Positions 1 to 5,354 of a stretch of DNA of 6,818 bases are shown piece by piece. Source of the stretch: a bacterium (GTDB taxonomy: Bacteria > Patescibacteriota > Minisyncoccia > Phycocordibacterales > SBAW01); contig JAKALC010000039.1 of the NCBI GenBank assembly GCA_021813335.1, positions 1-6,818 on the forward strand, in the 5' to 3' direction. A program made the position numbers and the translations under genes. The notes under the pieces were generated by a model. That model did not search any database. It was not told the DNA's origin and was given only the letters and a program-made list of their open reading frames with translations. How positions within the stretch are numbered: position 1 is the stretch's first letter; every line of letters starts with the position of its first letter.

Positions 1-1
1 T

Positions 2-259
2 AAGGGCCATCGCATAGTTCTTGCGGTTTGTATGTTCATTCCCGCCCTCATCAATGTCCGAGTCGTACTTCTTTCCGCAGGGGACGCATGGGATACGTTC
101 TGGTCGTTCGGGTTCGTCGCTGAGATTCTCTCCGTGTACACAGTCTGCACTCGCCCACAGCCGCCAGGAAAAAATCTGTTCCGGGAATGGTTCGCGAAAG
201 GCCTGAAGCGGCTCAAGGGAAAGTTCGAGCCAGTTCCTACGCCGATCGTCAACAGCTAG
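2..259 (+). CDS. Hydrophobic protein of unknown function, C-terminal end (5' end outside window)
   Basis: The reading frame is already open at the left edge and runs 85 residues to a TAG stop at 257-259. The first in-frame ATG is at 32, so this is either the tail of a longer gene or a roughly 75-residue protein starting there. The first half is hydrophobic, with two likely membrane segments (roughly residues 4-22 and 31-50 of the visible part). It is followed by a basic soluble tail rich in Lys and Arg (FREWFAKGLKRLKGK) and a Pro-containing end. This suggests an integral membrane protein with its C-terminus in the cytoplasm. I do not recognise the family and assign no function. The frame is preferred over the overlapping frame at 21-206 because its composition is protein-like and it ends just before a clear terminator. 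The neighbouring nusA has its own promoters, so the two are probably not co-transcribed. Confidence 0.6.
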   Translation, partial: KGHRIVLAVCMFIPALINVRVVLLSAGDAWDTFWSFGFVAEILSVYTVCTRPQPPGKNLFREWFAKGLKRLKGKFEPVPTPIVNS

Positions 260-265
260 CGATCC

Positions 266-294
266 GCCTCGCCGCACGTGCGAGGCTTTTTCTT
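266..294 (+). terminator. Rho-independent terminator after the first gene
   Basis: GCCTCGC (266-272) pairs perfectly with GCGAGGC (280-286) around a 7-base loop, followed at once by TTTTTCTT (287-294). The hairpin begins 6 bases after the stop codon of the upstream gene, the usual arrangement for an intrinsic terminator. It separates that gene from nusA. Confidence 0.85.
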
Positions 295-298
295 CGCC

Positions 299-327
299 TT
301 GACCGCGGGTCCCAAGCGGAGTATCCT
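299..327 (+). promoter_or_regulatory. Candidate distal promoter of nusA
   Basis: TTGACC (299-304) and TATCCT (322-327) are separated by exactly 17 bases. The -35 box matches the sigma-70 consensus at 5 of 6 positions and the -10 box at 4 of 6. A transcript from here would start near 334 and carry the hairpin at 341-361 close to its 5' end. This is a sequence match only. The nearer TATAAT box at 404 is the stronger -10. Confidence 0.4.
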
Positions 328-340
328 ATTATGTATCCGA

Positions 341-361
341 AACCGCCCCGCGAGGGCGGTT
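341..361. repeat. Hairpin in the nusA leader without a T-tract
   Basis: AACCGCCC (341-348) and GGGCGGTT (354-361) form a perfect 8-bp stem around the loop CGCGA. No T-run follows on either strand, so this is not a standard intrinsic terminator. Its core (ACCGCC, loop CGCGA, GGCGGT) closely matches the terminator behind ppa at 2248-2275. It may be a 5' stabilising hairpin, a NusA-sensitive pause site or a decayed terminator. Which one cannot be decided from sequence. Confidence 0.5.
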
Positions 362-403
362 GATTCGTACCAAGGGCGGCGCGAATCGGGCGCGGACCCG
401 CTC

Positions 404-436
404 TATAATTCGCTATCAACTAACTATTTTATTCAT
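404..436 (+). promoter_or_regulatory. Proximal nusA promoter (-10) and short leader
   Basis: A perfect TATAAT lies at 404-409. No convincing -35 box sits 16-18 bases upstream. Transcription would begin around 415-418, giving a leader of only about 20 bases. That leader contains CTATCAACTA (413-422), almost identical to a sequence in the same place before ppa, and has no Shine-Dalgarno motif before the ATG at 437. Confidence 0.65.
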
Positions 437-1645
437 ATGTTCGATCTCAAAGTCATCAACTCGGTTCTGGGCGAGCTCGAGGAAGAGCGCGGCATACCGC
501 GCGAGAAAGTGATCTCTGCCATCGAAGCGGCCCTCGCGACCGCCTATAAAAAGGAGTACGGCAAGCGCGGCCAGGATGTCCGCGCGAAGGTCGACCTCGC
601 GACGGGAACGACCGAATTTATGCAGGTGAAGACCGTCGTCGACGAGAACACGGTCCGCTTCGAGGAGGAGGGCGAGGAAGCCCCGGCCCCGGCGGCCGAA
701 GCCGGCGCCGAAGAGGAGCTCCCGCGCTTCAATCCGGAACAGCACATCCTCCTTGCCGACGCCAAGTTCATCAAGAAGGACGCGAAGGTCGGCGACGAAC
801 TCGTCTTCCCGCTCGAATCGAAGGGCGATTACGGCCGCATCGCGGCGCAGACCGCCAAACAAGTCATCATCCAGAAGATCCGCGAGGCGGAGAAAGTCTC
901 CGTCGTCGCCGAGTACGGCAAGCGCGAGGGCGAGATCATTTCGGGGACGGTACAGCGCATCGAGCGCGGCAATATCTATGTCGATCTCGGGCGCGCGACC
1001 GGCATTCTCCCCTACGACGAGCAGATACAGGGCGAGCACTACCGCCAGGGCGAGCGCATCCGCGCGCTTCTCTACGAAGTCGAGGACAGCCCGCGCGGCG
1101 TATACCTCCGCCTCTCGCGCGCCAACCCGCAGTTCCTCGCGAAGCTCTTCGAGATGGAGGCGCCCGAGGTCGCGCACGGCTCCGTCGTCATCAAGTCGAT
1201 AGCCCGCGAGGCCGGCAGCCGCTCGAAGCTCGCGGTCGCCTCTACCGATCCGCACGTCGACCCCGTGGGCTCGATGGTGGGCCAGCGCGGCGTGCGCGTC
1301 TCGACCGTCACCTCGGAGCTCGGCGGCGAGAAGCTCGACATCATCGAATGGTCGGAGGACCCCAAGGCCTATATAGAAGAAGCCCTCTCTCCCGCCCGCG
1401 CCGTATCGGTCGAGCTCGACGAAGCGGAGCATAAGGCGACGGTCACTGTTACCCGCGACCAGCAGTCGCTCGCCATCGGCCGCGGCGGCCAGAACGTCCG
1501 CCTCGCCGCGAAGCTGACCGGCTGGTCCATCGACATCAAGAGCGCCGGCGACGAAGAAGAGGAGGGCCGCGCGGCCTCGAGCGAACCGAGCGAAGCCGCA
1601 GACGGAAGCGCCGTGCCGGAGGAAACCGCAGCGGACGGCGAGTAG
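437..1645 (+). CDS. nusA: Transcription termination/antitermination factor NusA
   Basis: NusA binds RNA polymerase and nascent RNA in the cytoplasm and modulates pausing, termination and antitermination. The 402-residue product shows the family order: an N-terminal polymerase-binding domain (about 1-155), an S1 domain (about 164-230, GEIISGTVQRIERGNIYVDLG), two KH domains with GxxG loops GQRG (282-285) and GRGG (348-351), and an acidic Glu/Ala/Ser tail (about 371-402). It ends after KH2, so it lacks the C-terminal repeats of the longer E. coli protein, as many bacterial NusAs do. An Ala/Glu/Pro-rich stretch (about 76-97) interrupts the N-terminal domain. The ATG at 437 is chosen because homology starts there (MFDLKVINSV); the frame stays open further upstream, but that part runs through the promoters and terminator. 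No Shine-Dalgarno is visible. Neither rimP nor rbfA/infB is adjacent: ppa follows 70 bases downstream with its own -10 box. Confidence 0.96.
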   Translation: MFDLKVINSVLGELEEERGIPREKVISAIEAALATAYKKEYGKRGQDVRAKVDLATGTTEFMQVKTVVDENTVRFEEEGEEAPAPAAEAGAEEELPRFNPEQHILLADAKFIKKDAKVGDELVFPLESKGDYGRIAAQTAKQVIIQKIREAEKVSVVAEYGKREGEIISGTVQRIERGNIYVDLGRATGILPYDEQIQGEHYRQGERIRALLYEVEDSPRGVYLRLSRANPQFLAKLFEMEAPEVAHGSVVIKSIAREAGSRSKLAVASTDPHVDPVGSMVGQRGVRVSTVTSELGGEKLDIIEWSEDPKAYIEEALSPARAVSVELDEAEHKATVTVTRDQQSLAIGRGGQNVRLAAKLTGWSIDIKSAGDEEEEGRAASSEPSEAADGSAVPEETAADGE

Positions 1646-1674
1646 CGCGCTTCTGCCCGGCCCCGCTTTTGGTG

Positions 1675-1715
1675 TACACTACACACTATCGACTACCAAC
1701 TAAAAGCTTCTTCGT
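1675..1715 (+). promoter_or_regulatory. ppa promoter (-10) and leader
   Basis: TACACT at 1675-1680 matches a -10 box. The -35 region is weak (TTCTGC at 1651-1656, spacing 18). No terminator separates it from nusA, so read-through may also supply ppa. The leader contains CTATCGACTA at 1686-1695, matching the nusA leader element. There is no Shine-Dalgarno motif before the ATG at 1716. Confidence 0.5.
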
Positions 1716-2240
1716 ATGAACTTGTGGCACGATATCGAACCCGGGACGAGCGATGAGATGAACGTCGTCGTCGAGATCAACCGCGGCTCGCATAACAAAT
1801 ACGAGATCGATAAAGAAACCGGGCTCATCGCGCTCGATCGCGTCGCGCATACCGGGCAGGATTTCCCCTTCGATTACGGCTTCGTTCCGAAAACCCTCTG
1901 GGATGACGGCGACGCGCTCGACGTCATTCTGCTCACGACGTACCCGCTCGTTCCCGGCATCTTGGTCCGCGTCCGGCCGGTCGCGCTTATGCATATGATC
2001 GACAGCGGGGACGCCGACGACAAGGTGATCGCGGTCCCCTGCGACGACCCGCGCTGGAGCGACGTCAAAGATCTCGGCGACGTCAACAAGCACACGCTCA
2101 AGGAGATGGAGCATTTCTATTCGACCTACAAGAAGCTGCAGAACAAGGAGGTGAAAGTCACCGGCTTCGCGGGAACGGCCGAAGCGGCGAAGGCCTTCGA
2201 GCGCTCGCGCGAGCTCTATCGAGGGAAGTTCGGCAACTAG
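1716..2240 (+). CDS. ppa: Inorganic pyrophosphatase, family I (soluble)
   Basis: The enzyme hydrolyses pyrophosphate to two phosphates in the cytoplasm, pulling nucleic-acid synthesis and aminoacylation forward. At 174 residues it is close to the 176 of E. coli Ppa, and the active-site residues appear in register, shifted by one: E20, K28 and E30 in EINRGSHNKYEID, R42, Y54 in FPFDYGFVP, the metal-binding D64, D66 and D69 in DGDALDV, then D96, D101 and K103 in DSGDADDKV. HFYSTYKKL further on is also typical of the family. Nothing is missing or truncated, so it should be active with Mg2+. It begins 70 bases after nusA, has its own -10 box, and ends 7 bases before a strong terminator. There is no Shine-Dalgarno site. 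The start at 1716 is the first ATG and fits the family N-terminus. Confidence 0.97.
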   Translation: MNLWHDIEPGTSDEMNVVVEINRGSHNKYEIDKETGLIALDRVAHTGQDFPFDYGFVPKTLWDDGDALDVILLTTYPLVPGILVRVRPVALMHMIDSGDADDKVIAVPCDDPRWSDVKDLGDVNKHTLKEMEHFYSTYKKLQNKEVKVTGFAGTAEAAKAFERSRELYRGKFGN

Positions 2241-2247
2241 CCCCCGC

Positions 2248-2275
2248 AAAAAACCGCCCGCGAGGCGGTTTTTTT
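2248..2275. terminator. Strong bidirectional intrinsic terminator after ppa
   Basis: AAAAAACCGCC (2248-2258) and GGCGGTTTTTTT (2264-2275) form a GC-rich stem around the loop CGCGA, with an A-run before and a T-run after. It starts 7 bases past the ppa stop. The symmetric A/T runs would allow it to work on either strand. It ends the nusA-ppa block. Confidence 0.92.
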
Positions 2276-2318
2276 GACGCAGGGACGCGGCACTTATCAC
2301 CACGCCGCGAATGCCGCC

Positions 2319-2340
2319 CCCCGCCGCTGCGGGGTATACT
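2319..2340 (+). promoter_or_regulatory. Promoter of the 52-residue gene, with inverted repeat abutting the -10
   Basis: TATACT (2335-2340) is a good -10 box only 7 bases before the ATG at 2348. Transcription should therefore start at or next to the start codon and give a leaderless mRNA. No good -35 is visible. CCCCGC (2319-2324) and GCGGGG (2329-2334) form an inverted repeat that touches the -10 box and fills the spacer. It could be an operator, or simply GC-rich spacer sequence. Confidence 0.6.
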
Positions 2341-2347
2341 GGACCCA

Positions 2348-2506
2348 ATGGAACCGACCCGGGAACAAAACGAGCAGGGCTGGGGGCCGGTCATCGGCAT
2401 CGTCATCATCGTGGCGCTCCTCGTCGCCGGGGGATGGTATTTCTTGATGAGCGGCCAGGCGCGCGAAGGCGCCCCGGTCCCCGCTCTGGGCGCGGCGCGC
2501 ACCTGA
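2348..2506 (+). CDS. Small single-pass membrane protein, 52 residues
   Basis: A 52-codon frame runs from ATG 2348 to TGA 2504-2506. It has a short polar N-terminus (MEPTREQNEQGWG), one strongly hydrophobic segment at residues 14-34 (VIGIVIIVALLVAGGWYFLM), and an 18-residue Gly/Ala/Pro-rich tail. It is too short for most gene finders. Support comes from the TATACT box 7 bases upstream (leaderless arrangement), the clean membrane segment, and a position that fills the gap between the ppa terminator and the tig promoter. From memory, similar mini-proteins with a Trp-Gly-Pro before one membrane helix ending in aromatic residues recur in Parcubacteria; I could not check this. Function is unknown. 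It may be an accessory subunit or envelope peptide. Topology is unclear because positive charge is similar on both sides. Confidence 0.7.
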   Translation: MEPTREQNEQGWGPVIGIVIIVALLVAGGWYFLMSGQAREGAPVPALGAART

Positions 2507-2512
2507 AACCCG

Positions 2513-2541
2513 TTGCGGGAAGCCCCGAAACGCGGTACACT
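2513..2541 (+). promoter_or_regulatory. tig promoter
   Basis: TTGCGG (2513-2518) and TACACT (2536-2541) are separated by exactly 17 bases, one of the best-spaced promoters in the window. The predicted start near 2548 leaves a leader of about 60 bases. The promoter begins 7 bases after the stop codon of the small membrane protein, so tig can be transcribed independently of it. Confidence 0.65.
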
Positions 2542-2563
2542 CGCCGGACTTGCCCTGCTAAAA

Positions 2564-2580
2564 CCGCGCGCTCCGCGCGG
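2564..2580 (+). other. GC hairpin in the tig leader
   Basis: CCGCGCG (2564-2570) and CGCGCGG (2574-2580) form a 7-bp stem with the 3-base loop CTC, inside the predicted tig leader and 26 bases before the ATG. No T-run follows, so it is not a terminator. It could affect mRNA stability or translation. The bases before the start codon contain no Shine-Dalgarno motif. Confidence 0.45.
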
Positions 2581-2606
2581 CCGGGGCCGTTCACGCCACG
2601 ACCCTT

Positions 2607-3665
2607 ATGACATTCGAAAAACTGGTGCCGTCGTTTTCATTGAAGAAGCTTCCGCATTCGGAAGTCGAGTTCTCGGGGGAGATCCCCGCTGACGTCCTCG
2701 CCGATTATCGCGAGCGGGCGCTCGCGCATATCGCGGGGGAACTCGAACTCCCCGGCTTCCGCAAAGGCAACGTCCCCCTGGATATCGCACTCAAGAAGGT
2801 CGGCGAAATGGCCGTCCTTGAGGAGGCCGCCGAACTCGCGGTGCGCGACCTCTATCCCGACCTCGTGCGGCACCATAAGATCGATGTCGTATCGCGCCCC
2901 GATATCCGCGTTACGAAGCTCGCCCCCGGCAATCCCCTCGCGCTGACGATACGGACTGCGGTGTACCCCGAGGTCGATATCCCGCGCGACTGGAAAGCGC
3001 TCGCCCAAAAGATTCCGCTTGAAGCATCCGCCCCGGCGACCGACGAGGAGGTCGGGAAGACCCTCGAGTCGCTTCGCCAGAGCCGCCGCGCGCCGGGCGG
3101 CGAAGGAACGCCGGGCGAAGAAGAACTCCCCGCGCTCGACGACGAGTTCGCGCAGACGCTCGGCGCCTTCGCCGACCTCGCCGATCTCAAAGCGAAGATC
3201 CGCGAAGGGCTCTCCGAAGAAAAGAAGCGCGCCGCGCGCGACAAGCGCCGCGGCGATATCATCGACGCTCTTCTCAAGAAAACGAAGGCCGACCTGCCGG
3301 ATGTCTTCGTCGACAGCGAGCTCGAAAAGATCCTGGCCCAGCTCAAAGACGACGTGGCGCGTTTCGGCCGTCCTTTCGCCGAGTACCTGGCGAAGATCGG
3401 CAAGACGGAAGAGGCGCTGCGCGCCGAGTTCAAGGAGCAGGCCGAGAAGCGCGCCCGCCTTCAGCTCGCTCTCAACGAGCTCGCCGAGCGCGAAAAGATC
3501 GAGGCCGACGAAGCGGCGGTCGACGAGGAGATGAAACACGCGCTCCAGCACTTCCCCGATGCGAAGCCCGACCTCCTGCGCATCCATATCGCGACCGTCC
3601 TGCGCAACGAGCGCGTGCTCCGGGCGCTCGAAGGATCTGACGGAAAGATCAGACGGGAAGGGTAA
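2607..3665 (+). CDS. tig: Trigger factor lacking the PPIase domain
   Basis: Trigger factor is the ribosome-bound chaperone that shields nascent chains. The ribosome-binding domain (about 1-115) carries the signature GFRKGNVP at 50-57, equivalent to the E. coli loop that docks on ribosomal protein L23. The linker region YPEVDIPRDW (120-129) and the helix ending LESLRQSRR match the sequence just before the E. coli FKBP-type isomerase domain. Instead of about 100 isomerase residues there is only a Gly/Pro/Glu linker (about 161-172), then ELPALDDEFAQTLG, which resumes the helical C-terminal chaperone domain (about 173-345). The protein is 352 residues, against 432 in E. coli. Reading is continuous across the junction, so this looks like a real two-domain form and not a frameshift. 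The ATG at 2607 is the first and fits the family. No clear terminator follows. The usual neighbours clpP/clpX are absent. Confidence 0.95.
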   Translation: MTFEKLVPSFSLKKLPHSEVEFSGEIPADVLADYRERALAHIAGELELPGFRKGNVPLDIALKKVGEMAVLEEAAELAVRDLYPDLVRHHKIDVVSRPDIRVTKLAPGNPLALTIRTAVYPEVDIPRDWKALAQKIPLEASAPATDEEVGKTLESLRQSRRAPGGEGTPGEEELPALDDEFAQTLGAFADLADLKAKIREGLSEEKKRAARDKRRGDIIDALLKKTKADLPDVFVDSELEKILAQLKDDVARFGRPFAEYLAKIGKTEEALRAEFKEQAEKRARLQLALNELAEREKIEADEAAVDEEMKHALQHFPDAKPDLLRIHIATVLRNERVLRALEGSDGKIRREG

Positions 3666-3724
3666 TGCCTGAAAAAACGGTGTTTAACAAAGAGCGGCCG
3701 TAGACTCCTCAGCGCATTCTTTGG

Positions 3725-3733
3725 TGCTATACT
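3725..3733 (+). promoter_or_regulatory. Extended -10 promoter of the secreted-protein gene
   Basis: TGCTATACT (3725-3733) is an extended -10 box (TGnTATACT), with 6 bases between it and the ATG at 3740. The mRNA is expected to be leaderless. No well-placed -35 is visible, and an extended -10 can compensate for that. The 60 bases between tig and this box contain no terminator-like hairpin. Confidence 0.65.
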
Positions 3734-3739
3734 GCGAAT

Positions 3740-4849
3740 ATGCGAATAATGAAGAGCGGGGTCTTTGCGTTCATATTGCTTGCGCTTTCAGTATCGGTTA
3801 TCTCTTACGCCGATGGCGACTTCGACCCACATTGTTTCGACGATCCGAAGGGCTCCTATTTAACGGGAGACGCAGGCCATATCCGCGGGACATGCAAGCT
3901 CATACAGGAAGACACGAGTGTTTCGCTCGATCCAAGCCTTGAAAGCAGCTACTTCATCGGATGGCATGAGCCGATTTGTGTTTCTGAAGGGGAAGGCAGC
4001 TGCGGAGGGTTCGCAAAATATTCTGAGACGTTTTATGTCCTAACCGCGAGTTCGAGTGTCTCAGTCAGTTATTTCACTGATCATGCGTTTTATACCACCA
4101 CTGACCTACAGGAAGAATTAGTTGGGGGAACGCCGCAAGATGCCGCATTATTTGATAAAAATTTCTTCGCGCCTCTACTTGGGGAACAGCTTGCTAATGC
4201 CGGCGCCACTCTTGCCGAAAATACGAAACTGATACGCATAAACGTCTTGGATAAACAAGAGATAGACGCCGCTGCGGCTTCATACATAGAAGGCGCGGGC
4301 GGCTTTGAGGGAATATCCGGCGCGTCGACGACGGTGCGAATGGATCACTTGAACAGTGACGTCTATGGGCGCGCGGATTATGAAATGACGACTTTAGACT
4401 ACTTGACGTACGGCAAACACATCTATGCCCCGAAAGGTTATATTCAGGAATCCCAATATGTCCCTGTTCAGAAAAGCCCGGTTATCTTGACCGGCGCCGA
4501 TCTCCAGGTGCAAGAAGTTTATTTAAGGCCGGGTGGCGTTCCCTTCCATACCGTTCCAATCACGAGCCCGCTTGCATCGGTGAAGGATTACTGGCTTTTT
4601 ACTAAGGAGAACGGTTCACTCGTGCTCAAGTGGGAAAAAAGCGAATACGGACTCGATGACGGCGAGGTACGCACGGTGACAAGCGCCGACAAGAACGTAA
4701 CGGCAGCCCTTCTTTTCGGCAGCACCGGCACGCGCGCCGCGGCTACGTCTTCAGAAGCGGCAGGATCAGCCGCGCCGGCTCCGGAAGCCCCAAAAGGCTT
4801 CTTCGCCCGTATCATCGATCTTCTCCTTTCGTGGTTTCGGCGGCTTTAG
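3740..4849 (+). CDS. Secreted four-cysteine protein with amphipathic C-terminal tail, function unknown
   Basis: I do not recognise this 369-residue protein. Residues 1-24 are a signal peptide (basic start MRIMK, hydrophobic core, cleavage probably after SYA-24), so it is exported. The N-terminal part of the mature protein has four cysteines (C32, C52, C80, C88), enough for two disulfide bonds. The middle (about 90-325) is a globular-looking region rich in Ser, Thr, Asp and Tyr. Then come a low-complexity Ala/Ser/Pro/Glu linker (about 330-351) and a short tail, GFFARIIDLLLSWFRRL, ending in two arginines. The tail is too short for an ordinary membrane span and looks amphipathic. No LPXTG-type signal precedes it. 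The start at 3740 puts the signal peptide at the N-terminus and lies 6 bases after the -10 box. Codons are visibly more A/T-rich than in tig or nusA, consistent with a lineage-specific or acquired gene. The downstream gene starts 3 bases after its stop. Confidence 0.82.
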   Translation: MRIMKSGVFAFILLALSVSVISYADGDFDPHCFDDPKGSYLTGDAGHIRGTCKLIQEDTSVSLDPSLESSYFIGWHEPICVSEGEGSCGGFAKYSETFYVLTASSSVSVSYFTDHAFYTTTDLQEELVGGTPQDAALFDKNFFAPLLGEQLANAGATLAENTKLIRINVLDKQEIDAAAASYIEGAGGFEGISGASTTVRMDHLNSDVYGRADYEMTTLDYLTYGKHIYAPKGYIQESQYVPVQKSPVILTGADLQVQEVYLRPGGVPFHTVPITSPLASVKDYWLFTKENGSLVLKWEKSEYGLDDGEVRTVTSADKNVTAALLFGSTGTRAAATSSEAAGSAAPAPEAPKGFFARIIDLLLSWFRRL

Positions 4850-4852
4850 TTC

Positions 4853-5185
4853 ATGCTCGAGTACGTCCACGCGTTCCTCGGCGCGCTTGTTTTCTCGGCC
4901 GCGATAGAGGGGATCGTGGTTTGGCTTCTGTGCAGGGCTTTCAAAAAAGACCCCCGCATCGCGTGGATAGCCGTCTTCGGAACGCTTTGTACGATTCCGT
5001 ATGTCTGGTTCGTCTTTCCGACGCTTTTCTGGTATTCAGCGGCGCTTATCGTTTTTCTCGGTGAAGGTTTCGCTTTTTTGCTGGAGGCATTCTTCTATAG
5101 ATCTATCGGCAAACTTTCGTGGCGTATGGCGCTTTGGTTTTCATTGGCCGCGAACGCGGCATCGTATTTTCTGTTCAAGTTTTGA
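4853..5185 (+). CDS. Small polytopic membrane protein, 110 residues, function unknown
   Basis: This gene starts 3 bases after the stop of the secreted-protein gene, so the two are almost certainly co-transcribed and may be translationally coupled. No Shine-Dalgarno stands before the ATG. The product is nearly all hydrophobic, with about four membrane segments (roughly 6-28, 36-55, 57-79, 88-108) and a basic loop after the first (CRAFKKDPR). Charged or polar residues lie within the membrane segments: E19, E71, E78 and N101, in the patterns GEGFAFLLEAFFYR and ALWFSLAANAASYFLF. From memory, an E-x6-E-xx-Y pattern followed by Ser-xx-Ala-Asn-xx-Ser recurs in small membrane proteins of unknown function in several bacterial groups; I could not verify this. 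Pairing with an exported protein suggests a role in its export, processing or anchoring, but that is inference from position only. Confidence 0.82.
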   Translation: MLEYVHAFLGALVFSAAIEGIVVWLLCRAFKKDPRIAWIAVFGTLCTIPYVWFVFPTLFWYSAALIVFLGEGFAFLLEAFFYRSIGKLSWRMALWFSLAANAASYFLFKF

Positions 5186-5276
5186 ACGCGCAGCGGGCGC
5201 GAAGGTTGGCAAGGCGAGAGATCCGCAGGGCACGCCGGCCTCGAGGAACGGTCCGAGGAAGTGTTGCATTCCGACC

Positions 5277-5312
5277 TACGTTTATTTTTCACGGCCGTGA
5301 AAAATAAACGTA
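5277..5312. repeat. Perfect 36-bp palindrome
   Basis: TACGTTTATTTTTCACGG (5277-5294) is followed directly by its exact reverse complement CCGTGAAAAATAAACGTA (5295-5312), with no spacer. The arms are T-rich on the left and A-rich on the right, the reverse of an intrinsic terminator, and no T-run follows. It could form a cruciform or a long RNA hairpin, protect 3' ends, bind a dimeric protein, or be part of a dispersed repeat. Confidence 0.85.
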
Positions 5313-5325
5313 TGGGGGGAGTTTT

Positions 5326-5354
5326 AAAAAGCCTCTGATGAAGGACCCCAGGCT
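5326..5354 (-). terminator. Candidate terminator of the sortase gene
   Basis: Read on the minus strand, AGCCT (5354-5350) pairs with AGGCT (5334-5330), followed directly by four further T's (down to 5326) and then AAAAC. The stem is only 5 bp with a 15-base loop, so it is weak, but it lies about 80 bases after the sortase stop and has the T-run in the right place. Confidence 0.4.

Noticed and set aside
331..363. Ten-codon frame (ATG at 331) spanning the nusA leader hairpin, a possible leader peptide
   Set aside because: It lies too close to the candidate -10 box to be well translated and has no run of regulatory codons.
278..436. Upstream extension of the nusA frame to an ATG at 278
   Set aside because: The extra 53 residues run through the upstream terminator, a promoter and a hairpin, and have no NusA homology. 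The family N-terminus starts at 437.
416..1432. 338-codon open frame on the minus strand opposite nusA
   Set aside because: NusA on the plus strand is certain by domain content. The antisense frame is a by-product of GC-rich codon bias and its protein is a repetitive Leu/Arg/Asp/Ala mix with no domain.
1686..2348. 220-codon minus-strand frame opposite ppa
   Set aside because: It overlaps a certain pyrophosphatase gene and runs through its strong terminator. Composition is antisense-like.
2637..3587. 316-codon open frame on the minus strand opposite tig
   Set aside because: This is the mirror image of trigger-factor codon bias, with no motif and no promoter or start signal of its own.
3666..3724. 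Terminator after tig
   Set aside because: ACGG and CCGT can pair, but the loop is long and no T-run follows.
5277..5312. Palindrome as an ordinary intrinsic terminator
   Set aside because: The T-run is on the wrong side of the stem and the sequence that follows is G-rich, so it does not have terminator polarity on either strand.
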